Shown: one piece after another, positions 51,495 to 60,277 of the stretch
How the letters are laid out: every line of letters starts with the position of its first letter
Numbering within the stretch: the first letter of the stretch is position 1
Source: Tenacibaculum sp. MAR_2009_124
Lineage (GTDB): Bacteria > Bacteroidota > Bacteroidia > Flavobacteriales > Flavobacteriaceae
Assembly (NCBI RefSeq): GCF_900105455.1
Contig: NZ_FNSF01000008.1
Coordinates: forward strand, 558,001 to 622,000
DNA: 64,000 bases
Reading direction: 5' to 3'
Notes under the pieces: model-generated
The model's database searches: none
Seen by the model: the letters and a program-made list of their open reading frames with translations, nothing else
What the model was told of the DNA's origin: nothing
Translations under genes and position numbers: made by a program

Positions 51495-52418
51495 TACTCT
51501 GTGTATAAGGTATCTAGTGGACTGTACTTTTTTGAACTCCCTGAGTTGGCGACATGTAAATAGATCATGGTGGTTTCTATATGAGCATGCCCTAGAAGTT
51601 CTTTTAAGCTAATAATATTAACACCATCTTCTAGTAAGTGTGTTGCATAAGAATGACGTAGTGTATGTGCTGTAAATTTCTTTTTTGTATTCACTTTAGC
51701 CCGATTCTCTTTGAGTATCCATTGAATGGCTCTGACTGTTATTGGCTGAGCAGCTCCGTCTTTAGTAACCTGACTGTTAAATAGATATTTTACAGGGTTT
51801 TCTGTTTTCAAATAACATCTTAAACCTCTTATTAAAAGAGTACTTAAAGGAACATAACGATCTGTCTTACCTTTTTTTTTCTAATAAATACAGTTTTCCG
51901 ATTAAAATCAACATCAGATTGAAGCAACCCACATAGCTCATAACTCCGTAAACCACAACCGTACAACATACCTAAAATAAGGCGATGTTTAAGATACTTA
52001 GGTGCTTTTAATAATTCTCGAACTTCTTGTTTGTTAAGTACAATAGGTAAATCTTTTTGCTTTTTTATTTGAGGAAGCGCTATGCGCTTTTGCTCCATTC
52101 CCAGTACCTTATAAATAGCACGGAGTCCGAAAACGGTATGCTTAAAAAAACTTTCAGAGGGGGTTTGTGAAGATTTTGACAATGAAAAAGATAATCATTG
52201 ATTTGTTCATTATCTAAAGTTTCTGGGCTAACCTTAAAATGTAAGGTTATGTGGGCTAAACAGCGTAGATAGTTATTTAATGTACTTGATGATTTACCGT
52301 TAATTGAAAAGCTTTCGGCTAATTTTTTAACGACAATAGAAAAATCAGGAACCTGCTCTAAAGCGGTTTCTAAAATTGTTTTACTTTTTTTTATACATCT
52401 TATTTAATTTTGAATCAT
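51494..52418 (-). pseudogene. IS91-associated tyrosine recombinase, frameshifted
   Basis: The parts of one XerD-like protein are spread over several frames. A SAM-like domain lies at about 52200-52415. A middle part runs 52182-51844 (LPIVLNKQEVRELL...MLYGCGLRSYELCGL, box I). A C-terminal part runs 51811-51494 (TLRHSYATHLLEDG, LLGHAHIETTMIYLHV). Shifts occur at a C5 run near 52158, an A run near 51878 and probably an A run near 52395. All are homopolymers, so sequencing error cannot be excluded; otherwise the gene is dead. Confidence 0.8.
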
Positions 52419-52503
52419 AAATTTAACTATTTTTAAAACAATTCAAAAAAAGCTTCCGAGGTAACGAGGATTAGTTCAACACTATATATAGCAAATATTA
52501 AAA

Positions 52504-53589
52504 ATGAAACATCGCTCCTTTTTATTAACATTCAGTTTTATTGGAATTACATTATTTAAATCTTACAGTCAAGATACAGACTTTGTAGGTTATGCAACCG
52601 CATTAATTAAAAAAGATAGTATAATTGAGACAAATTATATTGGCTATTCAAATAAAGAGAAATCGTTAAAATATAATAGCTCAACAATACAGCCAATAGG
52701 TTCTGTCAGTAAAACCGTTATCGGACTTTCTATAATGATTGCTAAAGAAAAAGGCTTACTTGATTTAGACGAAGACATACGTAAGTATTTGGACTTCGAA
52801 TTTGTAAATCCTCATTCAAAAAAAGAAAATAAAATAACATTGCGCCATTTAGCAACACATACATCTGGAATAGTTGATAACGAAAAATCATATGAATCCT
52901 CGTATTCTATCGGACTAGAACCAAATATGGAACTTGGTGTTTATCTCAAAGAATATCTTATAAAAGGAGGCAGTAAATATTCCAAAAAGAATTTTAACAA
53001 ATCGAGCGCTGGTAGAAAGTACGAATATTCAAATATAGCATCAGGTCTTGCAGCATATATCATTGAAAAAGTTAGTGGAAAACCATTTGATTTATTCACA
53101 GAAGAAAACATTTTTAAACCATTGAAAATGCATAATACAGGCTGGTTTTATAAAGATATAGAAAAAGAAAACCACGCTATTTTGTATAATGAACAAGACA
53201 AAGCATTAGAGCCATATTCTTGCGCTATATATCCTGATGGAAGTCTAAAGACAACAATAAGTGACCTTTCAATTTACCTAAAAGAATTAATAAAAGGATT
53301 TAACAAAAAATCCAAATTACTTTCTAAAAAATCTTGGGAAGAACTCTTTAAACCAAGTTTCACGGATAAAATCCAAATAAAAAATATAAATAAAAAAGAA
53401 CCAAATACTGGAATATTTATGGCACATTTTAAATCTGGAAATATTGGACATACAGGTTCTGATCTAGGAGTGTCAACGATTATGCTATTTGACCCAAAAA
53501 CTAAAACAGGAAAAATATTTATGGCCAACGAAGATTTAACTGAAAAAAATGTGGAAAAATTTAAGTTAATCTGGAAAAGCATAAAATAA
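52504..53589 (+). CDS. serine hydrolase, beta-lactamase class C family
   Basis: 361 aa with signal peptide (ends near SYSQ). Active-site SVSK at 67-70, the Tyr motif KYEYSNIASG and the third box HTGSD near the end, as in class C/penicillin-binding-protein-like esterases. Exported; likely a peptidase or esterase acting in the periplasm or at the surface, not necessarily a true beta-lactamase. Confidence 0.88.
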   Translation: MKHRSFLLTFSFIGITLFKSYSQDTDFVGYATALIKKDSIIETNYIGYSNKEKSLKYNSSTIQPIGSVSKTVIGLSIMIAKEKGLLDLDEDIRKYLDFEFVNPHSKKENKITLRHLATHTSGIVDNEKSYESSYSIGLEPNMELGVYLKEYLIKGGSKYSKKNFNKSSAGRKYEYSNIASGLAAYIIEKVSGKPFDLFTEENIFKPLKMHNTGWFYKDIEKENHAILYNEQDKALEPYSCAIYPDGSLKTTISDLSIYLKELIKGFNKKSKLLSKKSWEELFKPSFTDKIQIKNINKKEPNTGIFMAHFKSGNIGHTGSDLGVSTIMLFDPKTKTGKIFMANEDLTEKNVEKFKLIWKSIK

Positions 53590-53600
53590 TATTTACTAAT

Positions 53601-53722
53601 ACCGTATAAAATTAATTACTAGCCCAAACTCACTTGCAAAAGTCTTCACTGACTTCCTATTTATGATTTATTTGCTAACTTGAATACTTAAAACACGCAA
53701 CTAATCTTATACAAACCATTAA
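53601..53722. repeat. palindromic junction, copy B
   Basis: Related to copy A at 48631-48756. Left arm GTATAAAATTAATTAC and right arm (inverted) GTATAAGATTAGTTGC are imperfect complements. Confidence 0.55.
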
Positions 53723-53740
53723 AACAAAGAAGATTTCAAA

Positions 53741-54556
53741 ATGAACCACAAAATATTTGAACCACAAGAGGATTTAAAAGAATGGGTTAAATGTTATTGG
53801 ACATTAGAAATCCCTAAAGAAAAAACACCAAAAATAAATACCATCGTACCAGATGGCTGTATTAAAATGATTTTTCATTATGGAGATAAATACAAAAACT
53901 ATAATGACAAAGGTGAAAGTGAATTTGTACCAAGGTGTTTAGTGGTTGGTCAATTGACCAAACCATATTTGGTGGAACCAACAGGAAAAACTGCAACTTT
54001 CTTTGCTTGCTTTCATCCTAATGGTTATTTACCATTTGCAACCATTCCAATAAAGGAAATGGAAAACAAAGTAATTTCATTCGAAAAATTATTTGGAAAA
54101 GAAGGAGTAGAAATAGGCCAGAAAATCCTAAATGCAAATTCAACTTCTGAAAGAATATCCCTTATTGAAGGTTTTCTATTTAAAAAATTGGCTAATACTA
54201 AAACCATCGACGAAATAGTAAAATCGACAGTTGAAACAATTTTAACAGCAAATGGGCAATTCTCAGTAAATGAACTATCAGAGCAAAATAATATTAATCG
54301 TAGACAATTAACTCGTAAATTCTCATCAATAATAGGTTTAAGCCCTAAACAACTTTCAAAAACTATAAGAATTCAAAATACATTAAAAACATTATTAACA
54401 CAAGAGGTTAAAAGTTTAACCGACTTAGCTTACGAAAACGAATACTTTGACCAAGCCCATTTCATAAAAGACTTTAAAGAATTTACAGGACTTACGCCTA
54501 AAGAATTTTATGGAGATGACTTAAAGATGTCTTTGATTTTTGACAGCAAAGATTAG
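53741..54556 (+). CDS. AraC-family regulator
   Basis: 271 aa. The N-terminal ligand-type domain (YWTLEIPKE, VPDGCIKMIFHYGD, FACFHPNGY) is of the DUF6597 kind; the C-terminus has the two HTH units of AraC (NELSEQNNINRRQLTRKF; DLAYENEYFDQAHFIKDFK, FTGLTPKEFY). Activator of unknown target, possibly the VOC gene 86 bases downstream. Confidence 0.9.
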   Translation: MNHKIFEPQEDLKEWVKCYWTLEIPKEKTPKINTIVPDGCIKMIFHYGDKYKNYNDKGESEFVPRCLVVGQLTKPYLVEPTGKTATFFACFHPNGYLPFATIPIKEMENKVISFEKLFGKEGVEIGQKILNANSTSERISLIEGFLFKKLANTKTIDEIVKSTVETILTANGQFSVNELSEQNNINRRQLTRKFSSIIGLSPKQLSKTIRIQNTLKTLLTQEVKSLTDLAYENEYFDQAHFIKDFKEFTGLTPKEFYGDDLKMSLIFDSKD

Positions 54557-54642
54557 ACTTGTCCCATTTTTACAATTTTACAACTAAAACTCATAGCATA
54601 TTTGTATTGCATTAACGCAATAAAACTATAAAAGCAAATAAA

Positions 54643-55017
54643 ATGAAAAACGTAAATCCTGTAAACTGGTTCGACATCAATGTATCAAATTTAAACAATG
54701 CAAAAGAATTTTATGAAACTGTTTTCAATATCAAATTGGTTGACTTTCCAATAGAATTCGGAAAACAGTCTGGTTTTCCATTTGACCCTAAAGGGTTAAA
54801 TATTACTGGCGCCTTAGTAGAAAAAGAAGAATTTATACCGAACAGCAACAATACAATCATCTATTTTGAATCGAAAGATTGCACAACTGAAGAAAATTTA
54901 GTTGAAAAGGCTGGAGGAAAAATTATTAGACCGAAAATGTCTATTGGAGAGTTTGGTTTTGTATCGATTTTAATGGATACGGACGGAAATACAGTAGGAC
55001 TTCACTCAAGGGAATAA
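54643..55017 (+). CDS. VOC (glyoxalase/bleomycin-resistance) family protein
   Basis: 124 aa. Paired beta-alpha-beta modules: NWFDINVSNLNNAKEFYETV and a second ending GFVSILMDTDGNTVGLHS with the metal-ligand Glu/His-type positions of VOC folds partly replaced. Small-molecule binding or detoxification. Probably regulated by the AraC protein upstream. Confidence 0.88.
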   Translation: MKNVNPVNWFDINVSNLNNAKEFYETVFNIKLVDFPIEFGKQSGFPFDPKGLNITGALVEKEEFIPNSNNTIIYFESKDCTTEENLVEKAGGKIIRPKMSIGEFGFVSILMDTDGNTVGLHSRE

Positions 55018-55160
55018 TTTATTGAGACAAAATACGAATGTACAACAATACACAAAAGCAATAGCGGTTTAAGCCTTAACTTGAACCGTTTTCGTATTTA
55101 ATTAGGTATATTACTTGCCGAAAAGTAGCTGCGTTTTATCTGACTTACTCTTATCATAAC

Positions 55161-55220
55161 CGCAGTCAACAATATGAAAAAACAGAGAATAAACGAAAAG
55201 ATCAAATGACAACAGACTTT
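55161..55220. repeat. 60-bp direct repeat, copy 1
   Basis: Matches 57324-57383 with one difference. Includes the leader and first codons of the LytTR gene. See copy 2. Confidence 0.85.
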
Positions 55221-56060
55221 GAATTGAAAAAAAATATTTCAAACTTGTTATCTCAAGCATATCCATTTTATTACCAAGGAAAAGAACTAAGGTCAATAAC
55301 AGTATTATTGTTCTTAATGACCCTATTATTCGGTTATTTCTTTGAGCCCTTTGAAGTTTATCAACCTGAACATAAAATGGGGTATTTTTGGATTACTTTG
55401 ATACATTCATGTACTCCTGTTTTCATTGTTTTTGTATTTCTCTCTTTAAAAACATCCCAAAGTTCAAAAGAAAATTGGACCATAAAAAAAGAAATACTTT
55501 TAATAGCTTTTTTTTTGCTTTTTGTAGGTGTTGTACAATTTCTAATTAGAGATATTATTTATGACAATCCAAATAATTGGTCCCTGCGATATTTTTATGA
55601 AGAAATACGAAACACCTTTCTAGTCGGAATTTTATTTGCGTTTATTTTAGTTCCCATAAATTATCACAGATTAAACACTAAAAATAGTCGAAATGCATAT
55701 GCATTTAACACTTCAAAAACCATTACTAGTATCTCTAATAAAAATCCATCCCATATAAATGAATTGGGTATTGATCCACAAACTATTTTATATGCAAAAG
55801 CTGATGGTAATTACATAGAATTGTTTTTAAGCGATGGTGATAAAATATTAAAAAGATTAACCATGAAAAGCTTGGAAAATATATTAAAATCTTATCCTAA
55901 CTATATAAAAACACATCGCTCTTATATCGTTAATATTAACCAAATTGATACTGTTACTGGTAATGCTCAAGGCTATAAATTGCAACTTAAAAATTGTTCT
56001 AATATCATTCCTGTTTCAAGAAATATGATTTCAAAATTTAATAAAAAGATGAATTCTTAA
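55206..56060 (+). CDS. LytTR-domain membrane regulator
   Basis: 284 aa. Four TM helices in the first ~150 residues, then a LytTR DNA-binding domain from about 185 (INELGIDPQTILYAKADGNY, NYIKTHRSYIVNINQID, IIPVSRNMISKFN). It combines sensor and regulator in one inner-membrane protein. It starts inside a duplicated 60-bp segment. Confidence 0.88.
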   Translation: MTTDFELKKNISNLLSQAYPFYYQGKELRSITVLLFLMTLLFGYFFEPFEVYQPEHKMGYFWITLIHSCTPVFIVFVFLSLKTSQSSKENWTIKKEILLIAFFLLFVGVVQFLIRDIIYDNPNNWSLRYFYEEIRNTFLVGILFAFILVPINYHRLNTKNSRNAYAFNTSKTITSISNKNPSHINELGIDPQTILYAKADGNYIELFLSDGDKILKRLTMKSLENILKSYPNYIKTHRSYIVNINQIDTVTGNAQGYKLQLKNCSNIIPVSRNMISKFNKKMNS

Positions 56061-56156
56061 AGAACATCTTGCTACTTGTCACAATAGTTTGTCTGTCGTC
56101 ACATTAAAAAAAACACCATATTTTTTCTACATAGTTTTGGTTAAAAAATATATTTG

Positions 56157-57389
56157 ATGCGTAGACACGATTTAGATTGGTTAAGAGTACTAGTATTTGG
56201 ATTACTTATTTTTTACCATGTGGGAATGTTCTTTGTTCCTTGGAAATTTCATTTAAAAAATAATATTATATATGATTGGTTAGTGTATCCTATGTGGTTT
56301 CTTAATCAATGGAGACTCCCTATTTTATTTGTTATTTCAGGAATGGGTACCTATTATGCTTTACAAAATAAAACAGGAACTCAATTTACTTTAGAGCGTA
56401 TTAAAAGATTAGGACTACCACTAATCTTCGGAATGATTTGTATTATTTCTCCTCAAATATATTTTGAGAGATTAGATAAAAACGAATTTAACGGAAACTA
56501 TTTTGATTTTTGGCCTAGTCAATTGTTTAATGGAATTTATCCTGAAGGTAATTTTAGCTGGCATCATTTATGGTTTTTGCCTTATCTGCTAGTTTTCTCA
56601 ATTATATTAACTCCTTTATTCTTATATCTAAAAAATCATCCTAACAATAAATTTATTTCTTGGATAAAAAGAATAACGATTAAACCTGCAGGATTATACT
56701 TCTTTATTATTCCTTTATACCTAATTGAAGCGTTCATTGAACCTTTTTTTCCAGTTACTCACAACTTAATAAATGACTGGTTCACTTTTATAAATTACAT
56801 TACATTATTTTTCTTTGGATTTCTCTTAATTTCTATACAAAACACCTTTTGGAATACTACTGTAAAATATCGAAATTACTTTTTAATTACAGGAATACTA
56901 AGCTTTAGTATTATGCTTTTTATTACACACCAATATAAAGATTCAATTATTAGACATTTTATTGAGGCCTTCTTAAAAGTGATGAACTTATGGTCCTGGA
57001 TACTTGCTTTATTTGGATTTTCTGCCAAACATTTAAATAGAAAAAGTACTATATTAAATTATGCCAACGAAGCAGTTTACCCATTCTACATTTTACATCA
57101 AACCATCATGATTGTAATTGCCTATTACCTAATAGAATTAGATTGGTCGTTAGCTCTAAAATCTTCAATAATGATTATAGGTACTTTCGTTATATCATGG
57201 TTTTTTTATGAATTTTTAATTCGTCGTCGGAAATATATCAGACCTCTTTTTGGACTGAAGAAGAGGGAAAGGAGAACCAATTTAAAAAAAGATGAAGCAC
57301 TAACGGACAACACAAAGTTAAAACGCAGTCAACAATATGAAGAAACAGAGAATAAACGAAAAGATCAAATGACAACAGACTTTAAATAA
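56157..57389 (+). CDS. integral-membrane acyltransferase (OafA/AcyT3 type)
   Basis: About 410 aa from the ATG at 56157. MRRHDLDWLRVLVFGLLIFY is the conserved start, with RLPILFVISGMGTYYAL and FSWHHLWFLPYLLVFS further in; about ten TM helices. Transfers acyl groups to surface glycans or lipids. Its last ~25 residues (RSQQYEETENKRKDQMTTDF) are the duplicated upstream segment read through, so the native C-terminus has been replaced or extended. Confidence 0.88.
   Translation: MRRHDLDWLRVLVFGLLIFYHVGMFFVPWKFHLKNNIIYDWLVYPMWFLNQWRLPILFVISGMGTYYALQNKTGTQFTLERIKRLGLPLIFGMICIISPQIYFERLDKNEFNGNYFDFWPSQLFNGIYPEGNFSWHHLWFLPYLLVFSIILTPLFLYLKNHPNNKFISWIKRITIKPAGLYFFIIPLYLIEAFIEPFFPVTHNLINDWFTFINYITLFFFGFLLISIQNTFWNTTVKYRNYFLITGILSFSIMLFITHQYKDSIIRHFIEAFLKVMNLWSWILALFGFSAKHLNRKSTILNYANEAVYPFYILHQTIMIVIAYYLIELDWSLALKSSIMIIGTFVISWFFYEFLIRRRKYIRPLFGLKKRERRTNLKKDEALTDNTKLKRSQQYEETENKRKDQMTTDFK
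57324..57383. repeat. 60-bp direct repeat, copy 2
   Basis: Differs from 55161-55220 at one base. It lies in the 3' end of the acyltransferase gene, so the LytTR-acyltransferase pair is flanked by direct repeats. Confidence 0.85.
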
Positions 57390-57486
57390 CATAAACAGTT
57401 AAAAGAAAATTTAAAAAATACCTTTACTAGAAAAGAGAACGCCCCTAGAAAAGGAAATAATTAACAAAAACATACTTCAATTAGAA

Positions 57487-57792
57487 ATGGATGGTACTGA
57501 AAAGCTATATAATTATCTGACTTCAGAATTACCAAATCAAGTCGATTTTAAAGATTTATATAATTTTTGTTTTTCTCTGTTTTGTACTCTAGACATTTTA
57601 CCTGAAAAACTGAGATCTTTAAAAATAACTACAGATGTTTTAGCTCTAACTGTTATGAAAATATCTAAATCAAAAAACATTCGGGAATATTCAAATAAAA
57701 GCGACTGGATTGAACAAATTGAGGGGTTTTTAAAGTTTGAAAATAATTATCCGAATCACGAAAATGCACGAATATTATTAGAAACGAATTAA
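57487..57792 (+). CDS. hypothetical protein
   Basis: 101 aa, helical (LYNYLTSELPNQVDFKDLYN ... YSNKSDWIEQIEGFLKF). No family recognised; single cassette-like gene. Confidence 0.55.
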   Translation: MDGTEKLYNYLTSELPNQVDFKDLYNFCFSLFCTLDILPEKLRSLKITTDVLALTVMKISKSKNIREYSNKSDWIEQIEGFLKFENNYPNHENARILLETN

Positions 57793-57944
57793 AAAAGACT
57801 ATAGCCAACGATGGCTACTATTGAGCAAGCCCTTAATTTTACAAGAATCAACTAATCTTTAAGAGTTTTAACGAGTTTTCTTTTTAATAAATTAGTAGCT
57901 TACGCAAAACCGTCGTAGCGAATAAAAAAAACACGTAACATTTA

Positions 57945-58679
57945 ATGAAAAAAATACTGATAACTGGAGGGTTCGGAAAAATAGCAAAATATTTTATCCA
58001 AAACTTCGAACATAAATACGAGATAACTGTTGTAGATATTATAACAAGTAATGGGATTTTCTCAGACAACGTTCGAGTTGAAAAAGCGAATTTAACAGAC
58101 TTCTCAATCTGCTCAAAACTATGCGAAGGAATTGATACAGTAATCCATTTAGCCGGAATAGTAGACCCTGTTTCAGAATCGGACGATATTCTGGATACGA
58201 ACATAAAAATAACTCAAAACATATTTAAAGCAGCTGTAAAAGCAAAATGTAAAAGGCTAATTTTCGCCAGTAGCGCCCAAACCATCGAAAGTTATCCGAC
58301 CGATATTCAAGTGAACAAAAATATGCTCGTAAAACCAAAAAATATTTACGGAGTTTCAAAATGTTTTGGAGAAGCTTTAGCCGCTTATTATTCTTATAAT
58401 AGAGGTATTTCAGCAATTTGCTTACGAATTGGAGCCTACGAATTTCCAGAAGACTTCACCGAAATGAATGCAAGAGATTTAAGTGCTTTTTTACATCCAG
58501 ACGACTTTAATCAGTTATTGATTGGATGTATTGAAACAAAAAATTTACAATATGAAGTTCTGAATGCAATTTCAGAAAACAGATATAAACGCTTAGACAT
58601 ATCGGAGTCTAAAGAAAAAGTTGGATACCGACCAAAAGCCGATGCGTTTGAGTTGTTTAAACTATCAAAGGAAGGGTAA
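57945..58679 (+). CDS. NAD-dependent epimerase/dehydratase (extended SDR)
   Basis: 244 aa. ITGGFGKIAKYFIQ is the nucleotide-binding start, VIHLAGIVDPVSE the second strand, and YGVSKCFGEALAAYY carries YxxxK. Length fits a small uronate dehydrogenase/epimerase. Substrate unknown. Confidence 0.88.
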   Translation: MKKILITGGFGKIAKYFIQNFEHKYEITVVDIITSNGIFSDNVRVEKANLTDFSICSKLCEGIDTVIHLAGIVDPVSESDDILDTNIKITQNIFKAAVKAKCKRLIFASSAQTIESYPTDIQVNKNMLVKPKNIYGVSKCFGEALAAYYSYNRGISAICLRIGAYEFPEDFTEMNARDLSAFLHPDDFNQLLIGCIETKNLQYEVLNAISENRYKRLDISESKEKVGYRPKADAFELFKLSKEG

Positions 58680-58723
58680 ACTGCAAGAAAAGGTTACCAG
58701 CAAGCCAACCAAAAACATCTAAC

Positions 58724-59308
58724 TTGAAAATTAAACAGAATTATTTAAAAGGCAAATCCGTTTTCATAGTTTCATTACTTGTAATAGGAGTTACAATTCT
58801 AACTATTTATCTTACTGGAATCAACTACAACCGAAGTCTGACATCCAATCTATACTTGTCTTTAGGAATTATAGCAATATCACTATTTCTATTTATGACT
58901 TATGGTCTTTATAAAGGAATTGGATTAATTGACAATTCCCCAAAGTTTCGGTGGTTTAAACAAGGAGATTTAATAGGAAATGTTTCACCAGCACTCGACG
59001 CACCTTCAATTGATATTGGAGATGGAATTGGCGGATTAATTGCATCAATTTTCTTGTGGATAGGAATGACCATTTTTATAATTGTTTCACTAGTTATTTT
59101 GGAAGCTATTTTCTGGTTTTCATTTTTCATCATGTTAACAATGTTATATTGGATTTTTTTCAGAGCACTAAAATTTGTTTTTAACAAATCAAAAAACACA
59201 AAAGGAAATCTTGGAGTTTCAGTAGCTTATTCACTGACTTATACTCTACTCTATGTTAGTTGGATTTTCGGAATCGTATATCTGACTGATATAATAAGTA
59301 AGGGCTAA
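58724..59308 (+). CDS. membrane protein of unknown function
   Basis: 194 aa from a TTG start. Four hydrophobic segments (SVFIVSLLVIGVTILTIYL; LGIIAISLFLFMTYGLY; GLIASIFLWIGMTIFIIVSL; SVAYSLTYTLLYVSWIFGI). No family recognised. Confidence 0.6.
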   Translation: MKIKQNYLKGKSVFIVSLLVIGVTILTIYLTGINYNRSLTSNLYLSLGIIAISLFLFMTYGLYKGIGLIDNSPKFRWFKQGDLIGNVSPALDAPSIDIGDGIGGLIASIFLWIGMTIFIIVSLVILEAIFWFSFFIMLTMLYWIFFRALKFVFNKSKNTKGNLGVSVAYSLTYTLLYVSWIFGIVYLTDIISKG

Positions 59309-59439
59309 TATGATATATTACTAATTCCAATTGAGTTTTCACTCTCAATTAAACCTTATCGATTATCTTTAGGACACAATGAAAAAGGACTCATGTCCTT
59401 TTTCTACAAAAATCGTGTATAAACTTATTTGCAAATAGA

Positions 59440-59907
59440 ATGAATATCAGACCTTACAAGAAAAAAGACCATGCCGCCTGTATGGGAATAATTAAGAGTA
59501 ATACTCCAGAATTTTTCGCAATGGACGAGGTTCCTCTTTTTGAAGAATGGTTAATTGCACAAGAAAAAGGATTATTAGCTCACGACGTTTCTGAAAAAGA
59601 ATATTACTTTGTCCTAGAAGAAGACGACAATGTTCTAGGCTGTGCAGGATACCTACTTGTAAAAAACTCTAACGAAATATTTCTTTCATGGGGAATGGTT
59701 AACCGAAAATTCCAGAAATTAGGCTATGGTAAAAAGTTACTAGAATATAGATTCAAGTCTATTTCCCAAAACTACCCAGATAAGAAGATAGCTCTAGCCA
59801 CAACACAAGACATTGCTCCATTTTTCGAGAAATACGGTTTTAAAACAACAAACATAAAGCCTAAATTCTATTCCGAATCTTTGGATCGCTATGAAATGGA
59901 AAAATAA
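59440..59907 (+). CDS. GNAT-family N-acetyltransferase
   Basis: 155 aa. MNIRPYKKKDHAACMGIIKS start, VNRKFQKLGYGKKLLEYRFK as acetyl-CoA binding motif A, and FFEKYGFKTTNIKPKFY at the end. Substrate unknown. Confidence 0.9.
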   Translation: MNIRPYKKKDHAACMGIIKSNTPEFFAMDEVPLFEEWLIAQEKGLLAHDVSEKEYYFVLEEDDNVLGCAGYLLVKNSNEIFLSWGMVNRKFQKLGYGKKLLEYRFKSISQNYPDKKIALATTQDIAPFFEKYGFKTTNIKPKFYSESLDRYEMEK

Positions 59908-60043
59908 TAAACTACTAACAAGATCATCTAAACCACTCTAAAACATAGACTCAGATATAAATCATTGTACTACACTAGCCAAAAATCAACTAAAAATAAA
60001 AACTATAACATAAAAAAACAGTAGAAAACTCGCTCTCAATCGA

Positions 60044-60085
60044 ATGTATGATGTATGATGTATGATGTATGATGTATGATGTATG
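60044..60085. repeat. six tandem copies of the heptamer ATGTATG
   Basis: Units start at 60044, 60051, 60058, 60065, 60072 and 60079, all perfect. The last unit supplies the ATG (60083) of the following small frame. Seven is not a multiple of three, so change in copy number would alter the frame of upstream ATGs. Confidence 0.9.
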
Positions 60086-60271
60086 ATAATATTAAAAATA
60101 TCTCAAGAAATTTCCGAAACTATTGTAGAAGAAGGTAATATTTTAAAATTTCAGGCTGAATTGAACAGAAAACGAGCTGAAGCAGAAATGAACGAACTAA
60201 ATGCAAAAATCAGTCAAGAACTAGCCATTGCTGAAAGAATTAAACATTTGCTGATTCTAATAAAAAACTAA
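60083..60271 (+). CDS. small coiled-coil protein with a repeat-embedded start
   Basis: 62 aa, helical (LKFQAELNRKRAEAEMNELN). It starts in the heptamer array and stops 6 bases before the hydrolase gene. Either a small protein or an unused frame; helical composition favours coding. Confidence 0.45.
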   Translation: MIILKISQEISETIVEEGNILKFQAELNRKRAEAEMNELNAKISQELAIAERIKHLLILIKN

Positions 60272-60277
60272 CCTAAT

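Larger units (their letters stand above)
50131..52475 (-). mobile_element. IS91-family insertion sequence (approximate ends)
   Basis: Contains a Y2 transposase gene and, upstream of it, a broken tyrosine-recombinase gene, a common IS91-family layout in Bacteroidota. CTTG at 50127-50130 (CAAG on the other strand) directly flanks the end downstream of the transposase gene, as expected for the IS91 target tetranucleotide. The other end is placed near 52475 from loss of recombinase sequence and is approximate. Confidence 0.65.

Noticed and set aside
51494..52418. IS91-associated recombinase as a second working integrase for the large element
   Set aside because: It lies outside the att-bounded element and is split by several frameshifts.
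60044..60085. CRISPR array
   Set aside because: Seven-base units with no spacers; a simple tandem repeat. No CRISPR repeats or cas genes seen in the window.
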